From assembly GCA_903957405.1 (NCBI GenBank), contig CAJBPC010000230.1, positions 1-8,795 of the forward strand: DNA of 8,795 bases, written 5' to 3'. This document shows, piece by piece, positions 1 through 6,633 of the stretch (positions are counted from its first letter, which is position 1; every line of letters begins with the position of its first letter). The notes under the pieces are model-generated. The model ran no database searches. It was given only the letters and a program-made list of their open reading frames with translations, and was not told the origin of the DNA. A program made the translations under genes and the position numbers. This DNA comes from an uncultured bacterium. Its GTDB lineage: Bacteria > Bacteroidota > Bacteroidia > Chitinophagales > Chitinophagaceae.

Positions 1-43
1 AAATTTCAAGTCTAAGAATGAATGGAAGGCTTTCATTTTCAAG

Positions 44-1504
44 CTAATCTCTGTAATCCAACGCCGGTTTTCTGTCACCCAAAAGTGCCTTGTATTTGTA
101 TACGCCTAAGGATACCTTAAATTCAGTTTTTGCCTTTTCGATCATGGAAGGGTTGTTGAACAGGTCGATGCCGATGCCCGTGAGGGCTTTTGCTGCAGCC
201 ATCATTCCTTTGGTTCCTATCTCAGTTCCACCGCAAGCAACAGCCTGCCAGCTGTGTGCGGGAGTGCCTGGCACCCAGGTGGCGGTGCTGAATCCTACAG
301 TGGGTACTTTGTAGCTCACATCTCCGACATCGGTTGAGCCGGGGCTGGATACATCCGGCATCCGGAGTGCTTTGACTTCGGCAGCTTCTCCAATGGGGGG
401 TCCTTTAACGGTGAGGGTTGATTGGATTTTTTCAGCAAAGGAAAATTCTTCCTTGCTGTACTTGACTCCGCCGGCAAGCATCAGATTTCGGTGCATATCT
501 GATGCAAGTGTTTGATTGATGAGCAGGTCGTGTGTGCCACCGATGATTTCGTATTTCATACTTGTTCCCGTGCCGATGGCGGCACCTTCAGCTGCTTTCA
601 CCACCCTTTCAAAGATGCTTTCCACTTCTTCTTTGTCAGGGTGTCTCACATAGTAATACACTTCAGCAAAGTCGGGTACTACGTTTGGGGCTTTTCCACC
701 GCTGGTGATCACATAGTGCATCCTCGCCGATGCCGGTACATGTTCCCGCATCATGTTGACCATATGGTTCATGGCCTCAACGCCGTCAAGGGATGACCGG
801 CCCTGTTCCGGTGCGGATGCGGCATGCGCAGATCTGCCATAAAATCTGAATTTGGCCGATTTGTTCGCAAGCGCACCATCCAGTGCCACACGGTTTTCAT
901 TGCCCGGATGCCAGTGCAATGCGATATCCACTCCGTCGAAAAGCCCATCACGAACCATAAACACTTTCCCTGACCCACCTTCTTCTGCGGGACAACCAAA
1001 GACTTTGATCGTTCCTTTCCAATTATGCTTCTCCATCTGTCTTTTCAGTTCGATGCCTGCGGCGACAGAAGCCGTGCCAAAAAGGTGGTGTCCGCAACCG
1101 TGGCCGGATTGTCGTCCCGCAGCAGCTTTCTTCTCCGGTATTGCTTCCTGTGTGAGTCCCGGCAAGGCATCGTACTCTGCCAGAATGGCGATGACCGGGC
1201 TGCCGCTACCGAAACTGGCAATGAAGGCGGTGGGAATTCCTGCCACGCCTGCCTCCACCCTGAAGCCTTCTTTTGCCAATAGCCCCTGCAGCATGGCAGC
1301 GCTTTTTGTTTCCTTGTAGCCAAGTTCCGAGAATTCCCATATCTGTTGCGCAATATCTTTATACTTCCCGTATTCTGCCTGTATTTCCTGCATGGCGATC
1401 CGTTTCAAGGGTTCCAGTGCAGAAAGTGTAGGTTGCTTTTGTCCAAAACCATTATGACAAAAGATGAGCGCAAACAAAAGTGTCAAATAGATGTGTGTCC
1501 GCAT
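44..1504 (-). CDS. Exported M20D-family amidohydrolase, AbgB-like
   Basis: Probably a metal-dependent amidohydrolase that cleaves an acyl or aminoacyl amide; the closest family I recognise is AbgB, the p-aminobenzoyl-glutamate hydrolase subunit, of about 480 residues, and this protein has 486. Visible motifs are HGCGHH (135-140), the acidic EEGGSGK block with the expected catalytic and metal-binding glutamates (174-180), HWHP (197-200), GSTDVGDVSY (389-398) and GTPAHSW with a late metal-ligand histidine (413-419). The dimerisation domain should lie at about 215-320. Residues 1-21 form a hydrophobic signal peptide ending GFG before Gln22, so the product is probably periplasmic, unlike cytoplasmic E. 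coli AbgB. The ATG at 1504 is supported by that signal peptide; there is no clear Shine-Dalgarno. No abgA or abgT partner is in the window, and the gene diverges from the PHP gene. Family is confident; the substrate is not known. Confidence 0.93.
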   Translation of the reverse strand: MRTHIYLTLLFALIFCHNGFGQKQPTLSALEPLKRIAMQEIQAEYGKYKDIAQQIWEFSELGYKETKSAAMLQGLLAKEGFRVEAGVAGIPTAFIASFGSGSPVIAILAEYDALPGLTQEAIPEKKAAAGRQSGHGCGHHLFGTASVAAGIELKRQMEKHNWKGTIKVFGCPAEEGGSGKVFMVRDGLFDGVDIALHWHPGNENRVALDGALANKSAKFRFYGRSAHAASAPEQGRSSLDGVEAMNHMVNMMREHVPASARMHYVITSGGKAPNVVPDFAEVYYYVRHPDKEEVESIFERVVKAAEGAAIGTGTSMKYEIIGGTHDLLINQTLASDMHRNLMLAGGVKYSKEEFSFAEKIQSTLTVKGPPIGEAAEVKALRMPDVSSPGSTDVGDVSYKVPTVGFSTATWVPGTPAHSWQAVACGGTEIGTKGMMAAAKALTGIGIDLFNNPSMIEKAKTEFKVSLGVYKYKALLGDRKPALDYRD

Positions 1505-1521
1505 GATTTTCTTTTAATGTT

Positions 1522-1559
1522 CAATAGTACCAAACTATCGATTTTTTCTGCGAAACTAT
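1522..1559. promoter_or_regulatory. Repeated ACTAT/ATAGT half-sites in divergent intergenic region (possible operator)
   Basis: The 113 bp between the divergent amidohydrolase and PHP genes contain AAACTAT at 1532-1538 and again at 1553-1559, a 21-bp period or about two helical turns. ATAGT at 1524-1528 forms an inverted pair with ACTAT at 1534-1538, with five bases between. On the minus strand the copy at 1531-1537 reads TAGTTTG, one base short of the Bacteroidota -7 consensus, so it could instead be part of the amidohydrolase promoter. No regulator gene is adjacent. The repeats are visible in the sequence; an operator role is inference, and short AT-rich repeats can arise by chance. Confidence 0.3.
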
Positions 1560-1594
1560 AATTCACATACATTTTCATGCCGTGTGACCCTTCG

Positions 1595-1602
1595 TATCTT
1601 TG
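1595..1602 (+). promoter_or_regulatory. Bacteroidota-type promoter -7 element (TATCTTTG)
   Basis: TATCTTTG is an exact match to the TAnnTTTG -7 consensus recognised by the Bacteroidota housekeeping sigma factor. It lies 15 bp before the ATG at 1618, so the predicted leader is only about 8-12 nt. There is no perfect -33 TTTG; the best candidate is TTTTC at 1572-1576, 18 bp upstream. It would drive the PHP gene. Confidence 0.6.
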
Positions 1603-1617
1603 CCTTAATTCAATCAC

Positions 1618-2706
1618 ATGGTCAAGCGCGCTTTAGGTGCCCTCATTCCCGCCTTTTTTGTCTGGCTCATTGCAGACCAATACGTCATAAGCCCGACATA
1701 TGCATTCGAAGCATCAAAACCCTTTAGTGGGGATTCCATTCATAATCCATACAGGAACTATGTTGCCGCTGAATGGACGCTTGCCAATCTCCACGCACAC
1801 ACGAGTTCGTGGTTTGGATTTACGAATGGGAAGGGTGATGCGAATGATGTTTATGAAGCGTATGATTCGATGGGATATGGGATCCACTTGATTTCGGAGT
1901 ACCAAAAGATCAGCAAGCATGGCGATTCCTCCGCCTCCTATATCAGTGCTTATGAGCATGGTTTCAATATCCCCAAAGGTCATCAGTTGGCTTTGGGAAA
2001 TCGCCAGGTGACATGGAAGGATTATCTTTTCCCTCAAACGCTTTCAAATAAGCAGGATATCCTTAACCGGCTTGCATCCGATGAAGGTAATGTCGTTGTG
2101 ATCAATCATCCGGGCATGCGCCTTGGTTACAAACCAACAGATTTTAAATTCCTCAGCAATTACGATTGCATGGAGGTGTTGAATTCATACGGTCCGGCTT
2201 TTGAGTATTGGGATACAGCGCTCTCCAACGGAAAGATGGTTTCCATAGTTGGAAATGATGACACACATAACGCCGGCAACCGGAAGGCTGTCGGAAAATT
2301 TGCGACACTGATACATGCGCCTGGGAGGGAAAAAGACGAGGTTTTGCGTGCTATGAGGGAGGGCAGGACCATCGGGGTGCAGATCCCACAGATCGCATCA
2401 ATGACTTTCCCGGAAAAGATTGACATGTTGAAAAGAAGTAGTCCTGCCATCGAACGGGTGTCAGTGGATTCCGGCCGGTTGAGTGTTCGTTTTTCAGTTC
2501 CGGTATATGACTTGTCCATCACGGGCCAAGGTGGGCTGAAGGTGTATGCGACCGACATCACCACCCGCATTGACTTTACCATCCGCCCCGAGGATACATA
2601 CCTCCGGGTTTCCTATATGACCTCCGATAGCATACGTTATTTCCTGAACCCGGTATATAGGTCCAATGGTCGGATGGGCAACAGAAGAGATTTCTCCACC
2701 GAGTAA
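1618..2706 (+). CDS. Membrane-anchored or secreted PHP-domain phosphoesterase-like protein
   Basis: A 362-residue protein of the PHP (polymerase and histidinol phosphatase) superfamily, whose members are metal-dependent phosphoesterases. Residues 5-20 are hydrophobic after a basic start (MVKR), giving an uncleaved anchor or signal peptide, so it likely acts outside the cytoplasm. PHP signatures follow in order: NLHAHTS (57-63, HxH metal ligands), GIHLISEYQ (88-96), AYEHG (111-115, acidic ligand position), VVVINHPG (159-166), MEVLNSYG (185-192) and VGNDDTHN (211-218). The second motif, normally TDHN, reads SEYQ, so one metal site may be changed. Residues 275-362 look like a small beta domain ending in LNPVYR. 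The ATG at 1618 sits just after an exact -7 element and has no Shine-Dalgarno. It stands alone on the plus strand. Substrate and pathway are unknown to me; the fold is fairly certain, activity less so. Confidence 0.85.
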   Translation: MVKRALGALIPAFFVWLIADQYVISPTYAFEASKPFSGDSIHNPYRNYVAAEWTLANLHAHTSSWFGFTNGKGDANDVYEAYDSMGYGIHLISEYQKISKHGDSSASYISAYEHGFNIPKGHQLALGNRQVTWKDYLFPQTLSNKQDILNRLASDEGNVVVINHPGMRLGYKPTDFKFLSNYDCMEVLNSYGPAFEYWDTALSNGKMVSIVGNDDTHNAGNRKAVGKFATLIHAPGREKDEVLRAMREGRTIGVQIPQIASMTFPEKIDMLKRSSPAIERVSVDSGRLSVRFSVPVYDLSITGQGGLKVYATDITTRIDFTIRPEDTYLRVSYMTSDSIRYFLNPVYRSNGRMGNRRDFSTE

Positions 2707-2714
2707 TTGTAGCA

Positions 2715-3533
2715 TCAGAGGAACAAGTCTGTATACAGTTGAGCCCCCGGCACGACTGAATAACCCGACAAGTCTGTGATGCCTTCTTCCGCAAGAACCT
2801 GTTCATCGAGGAAGAAATTTCCGGTACAGGATCCTGAAGGGCGTTTGAGAATGAAGAAAGCTGCGTCAGCAATGATTTCTGGTGTCCGACTCATTTTCAT
2901 GAGAATCTCGCCACCAAGCAAATTTTGTACTGCTGCAGTGGCGATTGTCGTACGCGGCCAGAGGGTATTCGCTGCAATCCTGTCTTTCTTCAACTCTTCC
3001 GAAAGCCCCAGCGCAATCATGCTCATATCGTACTTGCTCATGGTATATGCGAGGTGACCGCCGAACCACTTCGGATCCATATTGACCGGTGGTGAGAGGT
3101 TCAGTATGTGGGGGTTTGTGCCCTTTCGGAGATGCGGAATACAGGTCCTGCTGGTAAAAAAAGTGCCTCTGACGTTGATGTCATGCATCAGGTCGTAGCG
3201 CTTTGGGTCTGTCTGTTCGGTGGCTGTCAGAGAAATGGCAGAAGCATTATTGACAAGAATGTCGATGCTTCCAAATGTGGCGACGGCTTTATCTACTGCG
3301 GCCTGTATCTGGTCTTCGAATCGAATATCACATTGCATGGCCAGTGCCTTTCCCCCCAGCGCTTCTACCTCTGCGGCCACAGAGAAGATGGTGCCTCCCA
3401 GTTTAGGGTTTTCTTCCACTGACTTTGCTGCTATGACGATATTCGCCCCTTCCTTAGCCAGTTTAAGTGCTATTGCTCTTCCGATGCCGCGGCTTGCACC
3501 GGTGATGAATGCGGTTCTGTTCTTGAAACTCAT
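2715..3533 (-). CDS. SDR-family NAD(P)-dependent oxidoreductase, HSDL2/citronellol dehydrogenase-like
   Basis: A 272-residue classical short-chain dehydrogenase/reductase, probably cytoplasmic. The Rossmann-fold cofactor motif TGASRGIG is at 11-18, Asp69 follows the fourth strand (QCDI), NNAS is at 95-98, and Asn120, Ser147 (in NLSPP), Tyr163 and Lys167 (YTMSK) make up the catalytic tetrad. The NLSPPV segment and the long C-terminal part resemble HSDL2-type and citronellol/citronellal dehydrogenase-type SDRs rather than FabG. The C-terminal SCP2 sterol-carrier domain of animal HSDL2 is absent. The ATG at 3533 begins directly before the Rossmann strand, so the start is secure. It lies 101 bp downstream of the aldo/keto reductase on the same strand and may be cotranscribed with it. 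Its stop faces the PHP gene stop across 8 bp. The substrate, perhaps a branched or lipid-derived alcohol or hydroxyacyl compound, is a guess. Confidence 0.93.
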   Translation of the reverse strand: MSFKNRTAFITGASRGIGRAIALKLAKEGANIVIAAKSVEENPKLGGTIFSVAAEVEALGGKALAMQCDIRFEDQIQAAVDKAVATFGSIDILVNNASAISLTATEQTDPKRYDLMHDINVRGTFFTSRTCIPHLRKGTNPHILNLSPPVNMDPKWFGGHLAYTMSKYDMSMIALGLSEELKKDRIAANTLWPRTTIATAAVQNLLGGEILMKMSRTPEIIADAAFFILKRPSGSCTGNFFLDEQVLAEEGITDLSGYSVVPGAQLYTDLFL

Positions 3534-3634
3534 GGGTGTAATTCTAATTGTAAAAAGCGGTCAGGTCGAAAAATTGATAGGTGATGCAAACAAGATACTC
3601 GAGCCGGTAAGCTGAAAGTATCTGTTTGAGTGGC

Positions 3635-4621
3635 TTATGAAAGATCCATGGTCGGTTTGTTCTGCAGGATTTTTTCGATTTCTTCCATGACTTCTGGCGT
3701 CAGCATCGGAAGTACATCCAGGGCCTTTAGGTTTTCTGTGAGTTGCTCTTCACGGCTTGCTCCCAGGATGGCTGTGGATACATTAGGGTTTTTGATCGTC
3801 CAGGCTACGGCGAGGGCAGGCATCGACACACCTAGTTGATCGGCGAATTGCATCAGTTTTCTCAGTTTATCCAGCTTTTCAGGTTGCAGCCAGCGGGCTT
3901 TTAGCCAATCCATCGCCCTTACGGTCATGCGGGAGTTTTCAGGGATGCCATCCAGGTACTTTCCGGAGAGGAATCCTGAACCAAGCGGGCTCCAAATGGT
4001 CGTCCCCAGACCGACGTTTTTGTAGACAGGGGTATAATCCATTTCGATTTTGTATCGCTCGAACATATTGTATTGTGGTTGTTCGACGACTGGCCCGATA
4101 AGGTTGTATTGTTGTGCCACCCTATGTGCTTCCATGATCTCTGCTCCGCTCCACATGCTGGTCCCCCAATACAGGATCTTACCCTGAAGGATCAGGTTGT
4201 GCATGGTCCATACGACTTCATCTATGGGCACGGTGGGATCCGGCCTGTGGCAGAAAAACAGATCGAGGTAATCCAGCTGTAGTCTTTCGAGTGCTTCATG
4301 GCAAGCCTCAAAGATGTGTTTTCGGCTGAGACCAGCCTGATTGGGCTTGTGGTTGTTGCGCCAGCCAAAAAAAACTTTGGAAGAAACAACTATGGAACTG
4401 CGTTCCCAGTTTTTCAATTTAAGGATACGCCCCATCATCTTTTCACTCTCACCCATTGCATACCCTTCTGCGTTATCGAAGAAATTCACCCCTGCATCAT
4501 ACGCCATGCCCATGAGCTTGTCGGCGGTATTGTCCTGGATTTGTTTGTGGAATGTGACCCAGCTGCCGAAAGAAAGTACGCTGAGTTGTAGCCCTGTGCG
4601 GCCCATGTTCCTGTATTGCAT
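3635..4621 (-). CDS. Aldo/keto reductase, Kv-beta (KCNAB)-like
   Basis: A 328-residue NADPH-dependent aldo/keto reductase with a complete TIM barrel. The catalytic tetrad is present: Asp49 and Tyr54 (FFDNAEGY), Lys82 (SSKVF) and His125 (FFCHRPDP). Cofactor-binding segments are EQPQYN (180-185), WSPLGSGFLSGKY (210-222) and GASREEQLTEN (287-297). The protein resembles the beta subunits of eukaryotic voltage-gated potassium channels closely: the MQYRNMGRTG start, LSRKHI, YWGTSMWS, SGKYLDGIPENSR and the NKP near the C-terminus all have counterparts there. Kv-beta has Asn where this protein has the canonical His125, so ordinary carbonyl reduction is expected. The ATG at 4621 is the natural family start. 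It lies 86 bp after lptC with no clear terminator between and 101 bp before the SDR gene. The likely substrate is a small aldehyde or ketone, not determinable here. No potassium channel gene is in the window. Confidence 0.95.
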   Translation of the reverse strand: MQYRNMGRTGLQLSVLSFGSWVTFHKQIQDNTADKLMGMAYDAGVNFFDNAEGYAMGESEKMMGRILKLKNWERSSIVVSSKVFFGWRNNHKPNQAGLSRKHIFEACHEALERLQLDYLDLFFCHRPDPTVPIDEVVWTMHNLILQGKILYWGTSMWSGAEIMEAHRVAQQYNLIGPVVEQPQYNMFERYKIEMDYTPVYKNVGLGTTIWSPLGSGFLSGKYLDGIPENSRMTVRAMDWLKARWLQPEKLDKLRKLMQFADQLGVSMPALAVAWTIKNPNVSTAILGASREEQLTENLKALDVLPMLTPEVMEEIEKILQNKPTMDLS

Positions 4622-4707
4622 ATGGCAAGATTTTATTGTTTTATGGAATGCAATTTAAGCCTTCAGCGAAGAACATTCAGTGAAAAAAATACTTACGATG
4701 GGGAGAT

Positions 4708-5316
4708 TCAACGAGTCAGTCTTGAGGTGTCTGTCAATGAAGTGCTATCCGGCACAGTGATCTCATTTTGAACGCGGAGGACGCTATTGGTAATTTGGAA
4801 GATGTCGAATGTTTTGAAATCCTGTGGAGCCCTGAGTCCAACGCCGTTGATGATCATTCCGGGACGATGGATGCGCACGGGTTTATCAGTGTGGAATTGC
4901 TGGTTGTTTTGATCCCACCAAAGTTCCTGGCAGAAAAGCGTGTCAGCCTTTATGTTGAAGACCCTCACACTGTCTCGCATGTAGACTTTGTTTTGGGTCT
5001 CCAGGTATCTTCCAAACAGGGCATCGACTTGATTTTCTACATGCATGGTCGAATCGAAGAAGTCCACATGCAGGCTCCGGGGGAATTCCATTCTTGGAAG
5101 TGTATCCTGAAATCGCAGCAAGGTGGGGGCTGTAAGTTTTGCTCTTGTCCTTCCTCCCTGGCTCATGTAGCTGACAACACCCTCCGCTTCATCCAGACCT
5201 GTTTTTTTCTCGAACATCTCCTTTACCTTCTGCTCATCATTGACGCAGGATGTCGACGTTACGAGAAAAAATATGACTGACATGCAGCAGGTGTATGACA
5301 GCCTAAAAGGGTGCAT
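4708..5316 (-). CDS. lptC: LPS export system periplasmic protein LptC (lipoprotein form)
   Basis: A 202-residue protein resembling Bacteroidota LptC, the component that takes lipopolysaccharide from the LptBFG transporter and hands it to LptA in the periplasm. The N-terminus is a hydrophobic signal ending in TSTSC, a plausible relaxed lipobox with Cys24 as the lipidated residue. The body is an OstA/LptC-like beta-jellyroll: AEGVVSYMSQGG (44-55), KLTAPTLLRF (60-69), MEFPRSLHVDFFD (76-88), the repeated strands to about 150, then INGVGLRAPQDFKTFDI. I chose the ATG at 5316; the same frame extends to a TTG at 5322, which would add two residues. There is no Shine-Dalgarno, and the start lies 12 bp after the barrel gene stop, so translation is probably coupled. 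E. coli LptC is a transmembrane-anchored protein; a lipoprotein form is inferred from the cysteine. The Ser/Thr-rich C-terminal tail (about 188-202) looks disordered. Confidence 0.85.
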   Translation of the reverse strand: MHPFRLSYTCCMSVIFFLVTSTSCVNDEQKVKEMFEKKTGLDEAEGVVSYMSQGGRTRAKLTAPTLLRFQDTLPRMEFPRSLHVDFFDSTMHVENQVDALFGRYLETQNKVYMRDSVRVFNIKADTLFCQELWWDQNNQQFHTDKPVRIHRPGMIINGVGLRAPQDFKTFDIFQITNSVLRVQNEITVPDSTSLTDTSRLTR

Positions 5317-5328
5317 GGGCAATGGGGA

Positions 5329-6633
5329 TTAATCGTATTTCCTGGGATTGAACCAGATATCGCTCAGGTTCATGCCTACTGCGAAACGGACTATACCCTC
5401 TCTGACCGAATTGTCTTTATTTCCTCTTGCGCCGGCTTCAATGACCAGGTTGATGGTGGTGTATTGGTTGGTATAGAAGTTGCGCCTGACAGGCAGTGCA
5501 GTGCCAAAGGTAACCATGTACTGGTTCAACGGTTGTCCAAGGCTTACCGCGTCAGGTCCGTATGATACACCCGCTCTATAGATGACCCTTTGCAAGTATT
5601 TTTTCCCATTGATATCCGGAATGAACTGCCCGCCAGCCCTTACTGTCCAGTTGTTGCGAAGCATGTCCGGTTCATCATAATACCGGTAGTTTGTCCACAG
5701 CGTCCTGTTGAATTCCACGCCGAACATCCATTTGTCTTCATCCTCGAGCATGAGGCCGAAACCAAAAGAACCGGGATAGACCACTGATCCTTTCTCTTCC
5801 GTTGCACGGTAAATGCTGTCGATGACATCCACTCCGTTGGTGGCGCTGTATTCGAATGTTTCACGAGAGATGTCGCGGTATGCCTTCATTTTATTTGTAA
5901 GGCTGCCATTCGCGCCGATCCGCAGGAAGGTGGTATTGTTAATGGCGACCCTGTAGAGGAGACCTCCTTCCAGGAACAATCCCCCAAAGCGGGTGGTGTC
6001 AGCGGAATTTGTTTTTCGGTATGGTACTGTGTCATTCAGGAAGATAACCCTTGTATTGTAGAGTTTATTCCCGAACATGTATCCGGCATTAACGCCAAAA
6101 CTGAGTTTTTTCGTTCCAAAACCTGTACCGATGAATGCTTTGTAAGACCCGCCATTACCGGTGTAATTGTACAATACACTGTCGATGCCTTCAATCCGCG
6201 TCCTGGCATTCAGGTTGTAGTTGATGCGAGTAATGGGTCGGAGCCCGATATTCATACCCCAGTTTCCCTTTTTCTTTAGGGGTATCCCCAGTTGGATATA
6301 GGTGGGGATCATGTACTTCGAGTTGAATTTCCTGACGGGTTCTCCGCTTCGCAGTGTCCTGGAATTAATCTCGACACCGATATCCAGGGTGGTCACTTTT
6401 AGATGTGCGTAGCTGGCCGGATTGATGAAATTCACGGATTGCAGATCGTTATATGGAATGGCAAGGCCACCCATCGATCTGTTCACGATATTCTGTGATG
6501 AGAGTACATCGCCCAGTCCAAAGCGAGAATAGGGTGAATTCTCCTGTGCCTCCATGGAATGCATGGATACAAGGAAAATTGGCAGGATGAAAATGGACGG
6601 TTTATGGAAGATTGTTCGATTCGCTGATTGCAT
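5329..6633 (-). CDS. Outer-membrane beta-barrel protein (FadL/OmpP1-like, Bacteroidota type)
   Basis: A 434-residue predicted outer-membrane barrel. A signal peptide spans about residues 1-29 (basic start, hydrophobic stretch, SMEA before Gln30). The mature N-terminus has NSPYSRFGLGD, then RSMGGLA and NFINPASYA, a combination common in Bacteroidota FadL/OmpP1-like channels. The rest is alternating amphipathic beta strands rich in Tyr, Asn and Gly (for example NWGMNIGLRP and KLSFGVNAGY), ending WFNPRKYD. I chose the ATG at 6633, which gives a normal signal peptide and has AAAGG five bases upstream; the frame opens further to a TTG at 6666, which would put 11 extra residues before it. It overlaps the end of coaX by 32 bp and ends 12 bp before lptC. 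Transport substrate is unknown; a link to lipid or LPS handling is inferred only from the lptC neighbour. Confidence 0.85.
   Translation of the reverse strand: MQSANRTIFHKPSIFILPIFLVSMHSMEAQENSPYSRFGLGDVLSSQNIVNRSMGGLAIPYNDLQSVNFINPASYAHLKVTTLDIGVEINSRTLRSGEPVRKFNSKYMIPTYIQLGIPLKKKGNWGMNIGLRPITRINYNLNARTRIEGIDSVLYNYTGNGGSYKAFIGTGFGTKKLSFGVNAGYMFGNKLYNTRVIFLNDTVPYRKTNSADTTRFGGLFLEGGLLYRVAINNTTFLRIGANGSLTNKMKAYRDISRETFEYSATNGVDVIDSIYRATEEKGSVVYPGSFGFGLMLEDEDKWMFGVEFNRTLWTNYRYYDEPDMLRNNWTVRAGGQFIPDINGKKYLQRVIYRAGVSYGPDAVSLGQPLNQYMVTFGTALPVRRNFYTNQYTTINLVIEAGARGNKDNSVREGIVRFAVGMNLSDIWFNPRKYD

Noticed and set aside
17..37. AATGAA/TTCATT inverted repeat just after the amidohydrolase stop, considered as a terminator
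   Set aside because: The stem is only six AT-rich pairs, and no T-run follows in the direction of transcription.
852..1319. 155-codon open frame on the plus strand
   Set aside because: It lies antisense within the well-supported M20 amidohydrolase gene and its translation has no recognisable domain.
3591..3597. TATCTTG on the minus strand upstream of the SDR gene as a promoter
   Set aside because: It is one T short of the TAnnTTTG consensus and there is no -33 TTG at a suitable distance.
4660..4672. Small CTTC-AGC-GAAG hairpin between lptC and the aldo/keto reductase
   Set aside because: A four-base stem with no T-run; far too weak to call a terminator.
4768..5280. 170-codon open frame on the plus strand
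   Set aside because: It is antisense to lptC, which has family motifs and a lipoprotein signal; the plus-strand product shows neither.
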